The notes: generated from the sequence alone by a model not told the origin. A DNA stretch of 40,320 nucleotides from Candidatus Woesearchaeota archaeon (GCA_016192985.1 JACPTC010000055.1:1-40320), one strand, 5' to 3'; numbered from the stretch's first letter, positions 32,642 to 40,320 are shown. Made by a program: numbers and translations.

Positions 32642-33518
32642 GGGCTTTCACCCCTAGAATGCCGTACGGCTTTATTAATAAAAACAAGAGCAGGACGGCA
32701 AATGACACCACATCTTTATAGCCGCTGGGAAGAAACCATATCCCTAGGTTTTCCGCCAACCCTATAAAGAAGCCGCCTATGACAGCGCCAGGCACAGAAT
32801 TTACACCGCCAACAACCGCACTTATAAATCCCTTTACAATAAGAGGCACGCCCATTCTCGGGTACAAATTCTGCTCAAGCCCAATCAAAATTCCCGCAAT
32901 AGAGCCAAGAACAGAAGCAATAAGGAAAGTGTAAGCGTAAATTCTTTCTGGATTGATGCCAACAACCTGAGCAGCCTCTTTATTGTCAGCCAATGCGCGC
33001 ATTGCTTTTCCAAGTTTTGTTTTTTTAAGCACTAAAAAAAGAATAAAAAACAGGATTAAAGTTGATAATATTATCGTTGTTTGAATTGCCGTTATTGTAA
33101 AAATCCCGAAATCATATGTCCTGTTAAAATTTTTTGAAGATATGATTTTTGTGGTGGAGCCGAATATTGCAAGCACAAAGGATGAGGAGAAGATCAATAA
33201 CGCCAGGCTTGAAATCATTAAAACCACATTAGTTGCTTTTCTTTTCCTTAAGGGCTTATAAACAATAACATTAACTATTATAATAAGCAAGATTGATGAC
33301 ATTATTGATAAAATTCCAGATAATATGTAACTCAAGTGCAATAAGCTAAAAAACAAAAAAAACATGTAGGCAGAAAATGTTATTATAGCCCCTTGAGCAA
33401 AATTGAGAAACTTAACAACGTAATAAACCAAGGAAAATCCAGATGCTGCTAATGCATAAATCGCGCCAGCAATCAAGCCATTAATAATAAGCTGAGGCAA
33501 AATCGAAGTTTGGGGCAT
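32631..33518 (-). CDS. livH: Branched-chain amino acid ABC permease LivH
   Basis: The protein has 295 residues with about eight membrane helices. LIINGLIAGAIYALAASGFSLVYYV and KFLNFAQGAIITFSAYMF match LivH, as do GKAMRALADNKEAAQVVGI and FISAVVGGVNSVPGAVIGG. It is encoded between the binding protein and LivM in the usual order. The start ATG is at 33518; the binding protein gene ends 61 bases upstream. Confidence 0.93.
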   Translation of the reverse strand: MPQTSILPQLIINGLIAGAIYALAASGFSLVYYVVKFLNFAQGAIITFSAYMFFLFFSLLHLSYILSGILSIMSSILLIIIVNVIVYKPLRKRKATNVVLMISSLALLIFSSSFVLAIFGSTTKIISSKNFNRTYDFGIFTITAIQTTIILSTLILFFILFLVLKKTKLGKAMRALADNKEAAQVVGINPERIYAYTFLIASVLGSIAGILIGLEQNLYPRMGVPLIVKGFISAVVGGVNSVPGAVIGGFFIGLAENLGIWFLPSGYKDVVSFAVLLLFLLIKPYGILGVKARDT

Positions 33519-33579
33519 TTTATTCTTCCTGCTTAATTCTCAGAAGATGAAAAATAAAAAATAAATTCAGGCTAAAGGC

Positions 33580-34719
33580 TCACTTCAAATCTACAAGCTC
33601 GCCGCCTCTTGCCTGCCTTACTGAATACTCCATTATTGGATCGCCGTTCTCATCAATTGTTATCTTGCCAGCTGCTCCATCGTAGTCTTTTACGCTATAC
33701 AGGTAATCTCTTATCTTCTCGCTGTCATAACCGTATTTGATTATTGCATCTGCTACCAAATAAGCAGCATCATAAGCAGCAGCAGTGAAGAACGGGAACT
33801 GCGCTTCTTCTTTTGCAGTTTGTTTGTATTTTGACAATAAAGCGGCTGATTTGGCTCTTTTGTCATCAAATTTCGGCTCTATGCCGATTAGACCTTCCAG
33901 CTCTTGGGAGTTCTCTTTTATAATGCTCCTTTGCCCTATAATGACTTCAGCTGTTAACAGCTGCTGACTGACTCCAGCCTCTTTAAGCTGCTTGGCTAAA
34001 AGCACGCCTTTTGCAGGAGATTGGGGTATAATATACACAACATCAGGGTTGGATGCCTTGACTTTTGTTACCTGAGTTCTAAAGTCAGTATCTTCTGGGT
34101 TGTAAGTTTCATCTGCCGCTATCTCACCACCAAGCTTTGCGAAATTTTCCTTAAAAACCTTTCTTAAGCCCTGAGCATAATCGGTTGATTCTGATATAAC
34201 CGCTGCTTTTTTTATTTGCAGTTCTTTAAAGGCATAGTCAGATGCAACAACACCCGCATATGCATCGCTTGGCGCTGTTCTGAATACAAAGTCGCCTGCT
34301 TTTGTGATGTCGGGATTTGTAGCGCTTGGTGAAATAAGAATAACCTTGTTTGCCTCTGTTATTGGCGAAGCTCCTAGGGTTTCTCCTGAGCAGGCGCCTC
34401 CAATAATCACCTTAACCTTGTCTATATTCACAAGCTTTTGCGCAGCTGCATTGCCGTCTTTTGGATTGCATTTGCTGTCTTCATAAATTCCCTCCAATCT
34501 TCTGCCATTAATGCCGCCTTTTGCATTTATCTCGTCTATGGCTATTTTCACGCCTCTCTGCTCAGGCAGCCCATAAGCAGCTCCATCCCCAGTTAATGGA
34601 AGCATTACACCAATTTTGTAAGAGCCTTGCAATTGGACAGGCTTTTCCTCAACAGGTTGTTGAACTACGCATGAACTTAAAACTAACAAAGTAAGTATTG
34701 CCAAGATTTTACTTTTCAT
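33580..34719 (-). CDS. livK: Branched-chain amino acid binding lipoprotein LivK
   Basis: The protein has about 379 residues from ATG 34719. The track uses GTG 34725, but GGGGGTG lies seven bases before the ATG. The signal has lipobox LSSC, so it is a membrane-anchored binding protein. Periplasmic-binding fold I motifs include SYKIGVMLPLTGDGAAYGLPEQ, GVKIAIDEINAKGGINGR, IGGACSGETLGASPITE and the C-terminal YDAAYLVADAI. Substrates may be leucine-type amino acids or related amides. It is first in the liv operon; a TATA element (near 34757-34772) lies upstream. Confidence 0.93.
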   Translation of the reverse strand: MKSKILAILTLLVLSSCVVQQPVEEKPVQLQGSYKIGVMLPLTGDGAAYGLPEQRGVKIAIDEINAKGGINGRRLEGIYEDSKCNPKDGNAAAQKLVNIDKVKVIIGGACSGETLGASPITEANKVILISPSATNPDITKAGDFVFRTAPSDAYAGVVASDYAFKELQIKKAAVISESTDYAQGLRKVFKENFAKLGGEIAADETYNPEDTDFRTQVTKVKASNPDVVYIIPQSPAKGVLLAKQLKEAGVSQQLLTAEVIIGQRSIIKENSQELEGLIGIEPKFDDKRAKSAALLSKYKQTAKEEAQFPFFTAAAYDAAYLVADAIIKYGYDSEKIRDYLYSVKDYDGAAGKITIDENGDPIMEYSVRQARGGELVDLK

Positions 34720-34725
34720 TATCAC

Positions 34726-34923
34726 ACCCCCAAAGTAGTATTAACTATATTGAAAATTAATATATATTTAAAGCTTTTCTTTTGTAAATGATACCCATCC
34801 TGATTTAGTTCAACCATTTTAATCACTTATTATTGAATAACTGTTCTATTACTTAAAAATTCTCATCAAATTTTTTTACAAAACCGAAATATTTAAATAA
34901 AAATTAGTAAAAATAAAAAAAAT
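34726..34923. promoter_or_regulatory. Divergent promoter region of liv operon and Lrp regulator
   Basis: On the minus strand TTTAAATATATATTAA (about 34757-34772) is the TATA element for livK. On the plus strand ATATTTAAATAAA (about 34887-34899) lies 25-30 bases before the regulator ATG, so that transcript is leaderless. I saw no clear shared operator between them. Confidence 0.6.
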
Positions 34924-35883
34924 ATGTATAAAATCGATTTATATGACAAAAAATTGCTTTATGAATTGGACAAGGACTCAGGAATAAGCATTTCTGAATT
35001 GTCAAAGAAGCTAAAAAGATCAAAGCAATTTGTTTTTTACAGAATCAAGCAGCTGGAAAAAGCCAATATAATTACGGGCTACAATGCAATAATAGACATG
35101 TCAAAGCTCGGATTTTTTACTTTTAGGTGCTATTTCAAGTTCCAGCAGATGACTTCAGAAGATGGGAAAAAATTTGTAGAATACATAAAGAAAAATTTTG
35201 AGCCGGTTTGGACAATAACATCCATTCATGGAAAATGGGACTACGCCATATTTCTTGGCGTGAAATCAATCTCAGAATTTCATGCCATATGGGACAATAT
35301 TATGTACTTATACAAAAAAAATATTAAAACTTATGACATTTCAATATATGCGCCAATCTACAATTTTAACAGGAAATTTTTTATGGAAAATCTTTCTGAG
35401 TCAATAGAAAGAGTTTATGGCGCAGGCGAAAAAGAAGAAATAGACAAATTTGACTGGGATATACTTCAAATTTATTCCAGTAACGTACGACAATCTTCAT
35501 TGGAGATTGCAAGAAAATTCAAAGTTTCAGCAGATACAGTTAGAGCCCGCATAAAAAAGCTCGAAAAAAAGAGCGTTATAGCGGGCTATAAGATTGGATT
35601 GAACCTTGAACCGCTTGGGTATACTTCCTATAGGGTGGATTTGCAGCTTGTCTCAACAGAAAGAAACAAGGAATTGCACGAGTTCTGCAAATGGCATAAA
35701 AATATCTATCAAATAAACAAAACAATAGGGGAAGCCGATTTTGAGATTGAAGTTATAGTGAAAGATCTAAATCATCTATTGAAATTATTGGATGAGATTA
35801 AAGAAAGATTCAAGAATGTGGTAAATAGTGTTGATTTCTTCGGGTTTTCGGTATTTCATGTTCTGCATTACATACCTGATTAA
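34924..35883 (+). CDS. Double Lrp/AsnC-family regulator
   Basis: The protein has 319 residues, twice the usual 150. Two complete modules are visible. The first (1-150) has DKKLLYELDKDSGISISELS, the recognition helix SKQFVFYRIKQLEKANIITG, and a RAM-like ligand domain. The second (about 170-319) has FDWDILQIYSSNVRQSSLEI, ADTVRARIKKLEKKSVIAG, and another RAM-like region ending GFSVFHVLHYIPD. Lrp proteins bind amino acids and control amino acid genes. The divergent placement next to livK suggests it regulates that transporter. Tandem fusion would give a built-in pseudo-dimer. Confidence 0.88.
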   Translation: MYKIDLYDKKLLYELDKDSGISISELSKKLKRSKQFVFYRIKQLEKANIITGYNAIIDMSKLGFFTFRCYFKFQQMTSEDGKKFVEYIKKNFEPVWTITSIHGKWDYAIFLGVKSISEFHAIWDNIMYLYKKNIKTYDISIYAPIYNFNRKFFMENLSESIERVYGAGEKEEIDKFDWDILQIYSSNVRQSSLEIARKFKVSADTVRARIKKLEKKSVIAGYKIGLNLEPLGYTSYRVDLQLVSTERNKELHEFCKWHKNIYQINKTIGEADFEIEVIVKDLNHLLKLLDEIKERFKNVVNSVDFFGFSVFHVLHYIPD

Positions 35884-35907
35884 AATCAAAACATTTAAAT
35901 ACTAATA

Positions 35908-35923
35908 GTATATACGTATATAC
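35908..35923. promoter_or_regulatory. 16-bp palindrome at the start of the AbrB-MNT gene
   Basis: GTATATACGTATATAC is a perfect palindrome and also two tandem copies of GTATATAC. It fills the space between the TATA element ATTTAAAT (35893-35900) and the ATG at 35925, the place for an autoregulatory site. Confidence 0.65.
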
Positions 35924-35924
35924 C

Positions 35925-36701
35925 ATGCTAAGGACAAAATTAGTCCAAAAATTTGGTAATAGTGGACATATTGTATTACCCAAGGAGTATGTAGGCAAAA
36001 GAATAAGGTTTATAGCAGAGCCTAAAACTTTTGAAGATATAAAGTCAGAGATATTGGAAATTCTAAAGCCATATTTGGACAATATAATGGGAGTTTATCT
36101 ATATGGTTCTTACTCTAGAGATGAACAAACTATTGACTCAGATATTGATATTTTAGTGATTACAAACACAAAATTAAAAGTAATTGATCGGATTAATGAT
36201 TACTCTGTAGTTTCTATAACTTTGAAGGAATTAGAAAATGCATTAAATGCCAACGCTGTTTTAATACTTCCAATAATAAAAGAAGCAAAAACAATAATAA
36301 ATCCTATATTATTGGAAAAATACAAAGAATACACATTTACAAATAGCAACATTAGATTATTTGTAGGTGGTTCTATAAAAGCTTTAGGGTTAAATAAAAA
36401 GGGTTTAGAATTAGGCTTTGAAATAGGAAGTATTATTTATTCTTTAATGCTTAGGATAAGGGGATTATTAATGATAAAATTTGAATTAAACAATAAGCTA
36501 TATTCAAAATCTCTTTTATTTAATTATTTAAAAAATAATGGTTTTTCACAAAGCAAAATTGCAGAATTATATAAAATTTATAACAAAGAAAAAAATAACA
36601 TAAGAATAACAAAGAGTAATATAATAAAAAAAGAAGACATAATAAAATTATTGAATATAGCCGAAAATTTATTGAAAGAAGTCAAAATTTCATTAAAATG
36701 A
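35925..36701 (+). CDS. AbrB-like/DUF2080 DNA-binding domain fused to MNT nucleotidyltransferase
   Basis: The protein has 258 residues in three parts. Residues 1-35 (KFGNSGHIVLPKEYVGKRI) match the DUF2080/AbrB-like swapped-hairpin DNA-binding domain seen in archaeal mobile-element proteins. Residues 40-140 hold a minimal nucleotidyltransferase with YLYGSYSRDEQTIDSDIDILVI (GSxxR...DSDID). Residues about 145-258 are helical and loosely like a HEPN domain, without a clear RxxxxH motif. MNT/HEPN pairs are known toxin-antitoxin systems in which MNT AMPylates HEPN. Here DNA binding and MNT are on one chain, with a small coiled-coil partner overlapping downstream. The toxin-antitoxin role is inferred. 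Confidence 0.7.
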   Translation: MLRTKLVQKFGNSGHIVLPKEYVGKRIRFIAEPKTFEDIKSEILEILKPYLDNIMGVYLYGSYSRDEQTIDSDIDILVITNTKLKVIDRINDYSVVSITLKELENALNANAVLILPIIKEAKTIINPILLEKYKEYTFTNSNIRLFVGGSIKALGLNKKGLELGFEIGSIIYSLMLRIRGLLMIKFELNNKLYSKSLLFNYLKNNGFSQSKIAELYKIYNKEKNNIRITKSNIIKKEDIIKLLNIAENLLKEVKISLK

Positions 36702-36907
36702 GTAAAAAGAAATACAAAAAGGGAATTGAAAGCATAAAGAGAGAAATTGATATCCATAAAAATATTAAACTTGGAAAAGCTCTAGAAGAAGAAAACATAG
36801 AATTAGCTCAGTATTATGAAAAAGAAATCAAAAGATTAGAGGAACAGTTACTAGAAAAACAAGAAAAATTATTGCCGAGAAGTAAAAGGATTGAGATAAG
36901 GAAATAA
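36698..36907 (+). CDS. Small coiled-coil partner of the MNT fusion
   Basis: The protein has 69 residues and is highly charged. It starts MSKKKYKKGIESIKREIDIHKN, then has heptad-like helices (ALEEENIELAQYYEKEIKRL). Its ATG overlaps the stop of the MNT fusion (ATGA), so the two are translated together. I recall similar short helical proteins following archaeal nucleotidyltransferases, consistent with a toxin/antitoxin partner. No domain can be assigned with certainty. Confidence 0.65.
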   Translation: MSKKKYKKGIESIKREIDIHKNIKLGKALEEENIELAQYYEKEIKRLEEQLLEKQEKLLPRSKRIEIRK

Positions 36908-37125
36908 GGAGTCTTACAATTACTTTTTACTCAAAAACGAAAAATTTCTTAAAAGAATGGAAGACTTATCCAGAATCTGTCAAAAAAGAACAGTTCATTG
37001 ATTTGTCAATTAATTTTACATACAACACAAATGCTATAGAGGGCTCTACTATAACATTACATAAGACGGACTTTGTGAATTATTGCATTAGAGCGTATAT
37101 TACCGCACATAAAAAATATCTATGA
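36895..37125 (+). pseudogene. Truncated Fic-family protein fragment
   Basis: In frame 1 (no start codon) the DNA encodes FYSKTKNFLKEWKTYPESVK, then SINFTYNTNAIEGSTITLHKT, and stops at 37123-37125. FTYNTNAIEGSTITL is the conserved N-terminal signature of Fic proteins, the helix that precedes the catalytic core. The HPFxxGNGR active site is absent, since the frame ends with unrelated NYCIRAYITAHKKYL. It is a broken copy joined just after the coiled-coil gene, one frame away. Confidence 0.7.
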
Positions 37126-37130
37126 TTAAC

Positions 37131-37916
37131 CTATTTACTTTTCAATTTAAGCAGCATGTAAACTCCCAACAAAAATATCGGAAAACTCAATAATTGCCCC
37201 ATTGTAAGATAATTAAAAATAAACCCTATTTGCTCGTCTGGCTGCCTGAAAAATTCAACAAATGTTCTAAACAAACCATACAAAGCCACAAAGCTCCAGA
37301 ACATAAATCCTTTAGGCAGCTTTCTGTCTTTTATGGCCCATAATACGCTGAAAATTGCCAAATTTTTTATTGAAGCGTAAATCTGCGAAGGATGCCTGCA
37401 TCCGCTTGGAAGGCTTTCAACAAATTTGTTTTTGGAATAGTCAATGCACCAGCTTGCATCAGTCAATCTCCCATAAAGCTCTGCATTCATGAAATTCCCC
37501 AATCTTCCCAAAGCCAATGCCAATGCTACAGGCAAAACAGCAATGTCCGCAATGTCATAAAATTCAATTTTCTTTTTTTTGCAGAAAAGGTAGGTTGCAA
37601 ATACTGCTCCCAATAAACCGCCGTGGAAGCTTAATCCCCCGTGCCAGACTGCTATTATTTCTAAGGGATTTTGCAGATAGAACAATGGGTTGTAAACAAA
37701 AACATAAATTAATCTGGCTCCGCTAACAACTCCAACAATAACATAAACCAAAAAATCCGCAACATGGTCTTTTGTTATTTGCAATCCTTTTCTTTTTGCC
37801 AGGTAGTTTATCGAATAATAAGCGATGACAAAGCCTAATGCGTAGAACAAGCCGTAATACCTTATTTGAAAAGGCCCAAGTTCAAACAGCACAGGATTTA
37901 TATTGTGGAAAAACAT
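37131..37916 (-). CDS. lgt: Prolipoprotein diacylglyceryl transferase (Lgt)
   Basis: The protein has 261 residues with about seven membrane helices. It has IRYYGLFYALGFVIAYY, WHGGLSFHGGLLGAVFATYL with the catalytic His, ALGRLGNFMNAELYGR with conserved Arg, Asn and Glu, RHPSQIYASIKN, and YGLFRTFVEFFRQPD. These are canonical bacterial Lgt features. The enzyme adds diacylglycerol to the lipobox Cys of lipoproteins. An archaeon with ether lipids would need to use a different lipid donor. Several lipobox proteins in this window are possible substrates. Confidence 0.93.
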   Translation of the reverse strand: MFFHNINPVLFELGPFQIRYYGLFYALGFVIAYYSINYLAKRKGLQITKDHVADFLVYVIVGVVSGARLIYVFVYNPLFYLQNPLEIIAVWHGGLSFHGGLLGAVFATYLFCKKKKIEFYDIADIAVLPVALALALGRLGNFMNAELYGRLTDASWCIDYSKNKFVESLPSGCRHPSQIYASIKNLAIFSVLWAIKDRKLPKGFMFWSFVALYGLFRTFVEFFRQPDEQIGFIFNYLTMGQLLSFPIFLLGVYMLLKLKSK

Positions 37917-37981
37917 TTTATAATAAACTTAGTTTCCTCATTTAAATTTTTATTGATTAGTCTGATAAAAATAAAGTTTGG

Positions 37982-38818
37982 CTATTTGTCTTTGCCTTCC
38001 GCCGCTAATTGATAGAATGAAATTCTGTTTACTAAAATTATGAAGTAGAATACTGCGTCAAAAACAATTACAGATGCCTTTTTGAAGTAAGCATATGCGC
38101 TTAAATACAGGGCATAGTTCCTTGATGCAGCAATCCTTATCAGATATCCGCTCCCGAAGAATAGCAGCCATAAAAGCAAAGCAGCCAAAATCATTATCAA
38201 GATTGTTTCCCTGTAAACCCTAATTTTTGAAAAAGCTGTCTTAAATCCTTTCTTAATGGACTCTTTTATTGAAGCGCCTTCATAAAACTGAGAATGGGAA
38301 GCATTTGCTATCACATACAGAAGCAGCACATAAGGCACCGCGAAAAAAATAAAGACAAAAGGCGCATAATCTTTTTTTATGCCTGCCAGAATAAACTCAA
38401 GTATTACCATCACGGCAAAAAACATGCCTGCAATTATGATGTTCAATGAGTAAAACTCCCCAAGCCTTTTAAAAGAAAATTCTTTTTTTATGAATAAGGA
38501 TTTTACGTAATCCAACACAGTGTATTTAAAGAATGAGTAAGCAAACAACACCATTAGGTAATATGCTAGTTTTAACAGCATGACAATCAAAAAGAAAACA
38601 GTAAAAATGGAATTAGACGAGAATGTTTTAGGAGCAGCAATATTTTGGTTGACATATTGATTTAATATGGGCAATATGTAAAAAAAAATAATAAAAAACA
38701 AGCCGTCAAACAAAATCATGTAGCCGATTTTGCTTGGGTTTGCTCTTGCAAGCCTGATGCTTTTTATGAAAAGCGGTTCTTTAACAGCAAGAGCTTTTTT
38801 TGGAATTTTTGTTTTCAT
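37982..38818 (-). CDS. Multi-pass membrane protein, unknown function
   Basis: The protein has about 278 residues from ATG 38818 (a TTG at 38821 is an alternative). It has about six hydrophobic helices, for example IGYMILFDGLFFIIFFYILP, IFTVFFLIVMLLKLAYYLMV and ETILIMILAALLLWLLFFG. A basic amphipathic segment lies in the middle (ASIKESIKKGFKTAFSKIR). I recognise no family. It lies between Lgt and the NTase pair, without an obvious operon link. Confidence 0.75.
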   Translation of the reverse strand: MKTKIPKKALAVKEPLFIKSIRLARANPSKIGYMILFDGLFFIIFFYILPILNQYVNQNIAAPKTFSSNSIFTVFFLIVMLLKLAYYLMVLFAYSFFKYTVLDYVKSLFIKKEFSFKRLGEFYSLNIIIAGMFFAVMVILEFILAGIKKDYAPFVFIFFAVPYVLLLYVIANASHSQFYEGASIKESIKKGFKTAFSKIRVYRETILIMILAALLLWLLFFGSGYLIRIAASRNYALYLSAYAYFKKASVIVFDAVFYFIILVNRISFYQLAAEGKDK

Positions 38819-38851
38819 CAATAATGCTAAAACAAGGTAGTATATAAGGTT

Positions 38852-39538
38852 TTATTTTTTGTATTTTGTGACTTTTACAGTTTTGCCTTTTTCTATTTTA
38901 TTAATTAATATTTCTTCACATTCTTTTTCAAGTTTTTTTATGAAATCAACCGGCACCTCTACTTTCAAATCTTCCTTCAATTCCAACAAAAATTGATAAA
39001 GATTCAATGGAGTTGCATCTCCTACTAATGCCATTTGATTAAAGGATTCTTGGAATAATATATTCCAATTAACATTTGTATTTTTAATTATATTCGCAGC
39101 ATCCAACCTGTCGCCTGCCCTTTCTGTCGCACATTTTAATATTATTATGTCTTCCGGAGATACTACATTAACAACTAAATTCCCATACTCATAAACAAGT
39201 TGTGACCTGTCAATCATGCCATCGCTAAATCTTAAACCTATTACTGTCCTATTAAATAAATCAAACCTATTTTCTGCTCGCTGTAATAATATAGGGGCAT
39301 TTTTTTTATTTACATAAAGTATTTTAGGATTTCTTTCTGCATAGCCAAGATTTTTCATTAATTCTAGAATATACTGCCTGTCATTCTCATTTGATAGCAC
39401 AATATCTATATCTTTAGTTGCATCTTTTAATTTATAATAGAGCATTGCTGAACCCCCTATCACAAAGCACTTTATTTTTCTTTTGAGATTGGCCCCTATT
39501 AAATTGAAAATATCTTCCTGCTCTTTTAAGCCAGTCAT
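38852..39538 (-). CDS. Nucleotidyltransferase (AbiEii/DUF6036-like), possible toxin
   Basis: The protein has 228 residues. CFVIGGSAMLYYKLKDATKDIDIVL carries GGSA and the DxD pair of the polymerase-beta nucleotidyltransferase fold, in the arrangement of AbiEii or DUF6036-type proteins. VVNVVSPEDIIILKCATERAGD follows, with a conserved Lys. Its ATG overlaps the stop of the upstream HTH gene (ATGA). The HTH regulator plus NTase layout resembles AbiE-type toxin-antitoxin pairs. Function as a toxin is inference; other NTases of this group act in metabolism. Confidence 0.78.
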   Translation of the reverse strand: MTGLKEQEDIFNLIGANLKRKIKCFVIGGSAMLYYKLKDATKDIDIVLSNENDRQYILELMKNLGYAERNPKILYVNKKNAPILLQRAENRFDLFNRTVIGLRFSDGMIDRSQLVYEYGNLVVNVVSPEDIIILKCATERAGDRLDAANIIKNTNVNWNILFQESFNQMALVGDATPLNLYQFLLELKEDLKVEVPVDFIKKLEKECEEILINKIEKGKTVKVTKYKK

Positions 39539-40161
39539 TCTTTATACCTATCCAGGTCAGCCTTATTTAATGGAACATAAACATTCCATCTTTTTCCTAT
39601 ATCTGTAAAATCCTTTGATTTGGCATGCTTTATAATAAATTGTTTTCTTGTTTTTATTTTTAACAAACTTTTTCTTGTTCTCTCATCCATTTTTCTTGTT
39701 TTCATATAGCTTCTTGCAACATCATACAATGCCCCCACTTCCTTTGTCACACCATATTTTTTTGCAAAATAATGCAGTTTTGACCAATCCCTGACAAAAT
39801 TAAATAAGCCTAAGGAAGCAAGGACAAGCCTGAAATTGCCTTCCTTAATAGCCATTGGTATGGCTTCTTCAATGCTCAACTTTCTGTCCATAACCTTATG
39901 CTTGTAAGGCTCAAAAAGCTTGACCTTTGAATACTTGTTTATTATGTCGTATAAACCAAGATGCTCTTTTCCAGCCACTCTTATCGGGCTTATTTTGTAC
40001 AGCCTTGGCTTTTTGCCTCCACCGCTAGTTTCCACAAAGCCTTCCTTTCTTAAAATGCTTAGGGTTTTTATGGCTGTTGATTTGCGCACATCGAGTATTC
40101 TCCTCACCATCTCCAATGTGTTCAATCCTTCAAGCTTTTTTGCCAATTCTATGGATTTCAT
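39535..40161 (-). CDS. Winged-helix regulator paired with NTase (antitoxin-like)
   Basis: The protein has 208 residues. The N-terminal winged helix (LNTLEMVRRILDVRKSTAIK, then LSILRKEGFVETSGGGKKP) is followed by a helical domain of about 130 residues (IEEAIPMAIKEGNFRLVLAS and others). The gene overlaps the nucleotidyltransferase by four bases. This arrangement recalls AbiEi antitoxins, whose HTH autoregulates the operon while the C-terminal domain counters the NTase. The C-terminal part is not clearly of the AbiEi type, so the assignment is moderate. Confidence 0.68.
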   Translation of the reverse strand: MKSIELAKKLEGLNTLEMVRRILDVRKSTAIKTLSILRKEGFVETSGGGKKPRLYKISPIRVAGKEHLGLYDIINKYSKVKLFEPYKHKVMDRKLSIEEAIPMAIKEGNFRLVLASLGLFNFVRDWSKLHYFAKKYGVTKEVGALYDVARSYMKTRKMDERTRKSLLKIKTRKQFIIKHAKSKDFTDIGKRWNVYVPLNKADLDRYKE

Positions 40162-40207
40162 ATTCTAAGTAATACATAAGAACTAATATTTAAAGTTTTC
40201 TATTTTA

Positions 40208-40320
40208 TTACGCCAAAATTACTTTATTTATATCGTCTATTTTTTCAAATGTTTTGTCTGTGCTGACTAAAAGCATATTATTTTCTTTGGCCTGGCTTGC
40301 TACAATCAGATCAGCAAGCC
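40208..40320 (-). CDS. C-terminal end of a PIN-domain protein (partial)
   Basis: The last 36 codons of a minus-strand gene run in from the window's right edge: LADLIVASQAKENNMLLVST, then DKTFEKIDDINKVILA and a stop at 40208-40210. This matches the end of VapC-type PIN ribonuclease domains, where the A-D-x-x-x-A helix carries the conserved Asp and a following strand and DKxF loop hold another. The start and antitoxin lie outside the window. Confidence 0.7.
   Translation of the reverse strand, partial: LADLIVASQAKENNMLLVSTDKTFEKIDDINKVILA

Noticed and set aside
1-40320. CRISPR arrays, intact transposases or rRNA genes
   Set aside because: No regularly spaced identical repeats, transposase motifs or rRNA sequence were seen on either strand.

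Overview
The window is AT-rich chromosomal DNA that reads as archaeal. Genes are preceded by TATA-type elements about 25-30 bases upstream of the start codon, and many transcripts look leaderless. The tRNA has no encoded CCA. Several families are archaeal or mainly archaeal: archaeal-type PEP carboxylase, DUF763, a DUF2080-like DNA-binding domain, and a short zinc-ribbon protein. The mix of small proteins, toxin-antitoxin-like pairs, lipobox proteins and a bacterial-type Lgt suggests a DPANN-type or related uncultivated archaeon, perhaps Woesearchaeota-like. That placement is inference. I saw no rRNA, CRISPR array or intact insertion sequence.

Left part (1-12.2 kb): redox, sulfur and metal island. 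A HxlR regulator diverges from a four-gene operon: tandem-rhodanese lipoprotein, CcdA-like thiol transporter, thioredoxin-like lipoprotein and YVTN beta-propeller lipoprotein. Facing it is an ArsR-led operon: ArsR, a Met-rich membrane protein, a 47-residue zinc-ribbon protein missing from the ORF track, OsmC and DsrE. The ArsR promoter carries a perfect 20-bp palindrome. Next come a P1B metal ATPase with a DKTR instead of DKTG phosphorylation motif and a NicO-like transporter. A DtxR operon follows (DtxR, multicopper oxidase, ZIP, NRAMP) with a clear DtxR-type operator.

Middle (12.2-25.3 kb): mostly housekeeping and general genes. These are DUF2203 and DUF255 proteins, M17 aminopeptidase, tRNA-Val(CAC) preceded by a strongly structured candidate RNA, a lycopene-cyclase-like membrane protein, SemiSWEET, a DUF59 Fe-S protein, a PaaK-like ligase, Pcm, a 942-residue secreted Cys-rich protein, TrhO and a DEAD-box helicase. 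A small minus-strand ORF with promoter, ribosome-binding site and upstream 9-bp direct repeats lies between pepA and the tRNA.

Right part (25.3-40.3 kb): an accessory stretch holds a channel-like membrane protein and a predicted PD-(D/E)XK nuclease flanked by four about 50-residue repeats. The nuclease is translationally overlapped with a DUF763 protein and has a 5' leader able to hide its ribosome-binding site. Then come PEP carboxylase, a complete branched-chain amino acid ABC transporter (LivFGMHK) and a divergent double-Lrp regulator. The right end collects nucleotidyltransferase pairs resembling toxin-antitoxin modules: an AbrB-like/MNT fusion with a coiled-coil partner, and an HTH plus NTase pair. 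It also has a Fic remnant, Lgt, and the C-terminal end of a PIN-domain protein cut by the window edge.

The strongest candidates for something new are the repeat-flanked nuclease/DUF763 pair, the palindrome-controlled AbrB-MNT fusion, the structured RNA upstream of tRNA-Val, and the DtxR-MCO-ZIP-NRAMP operon.
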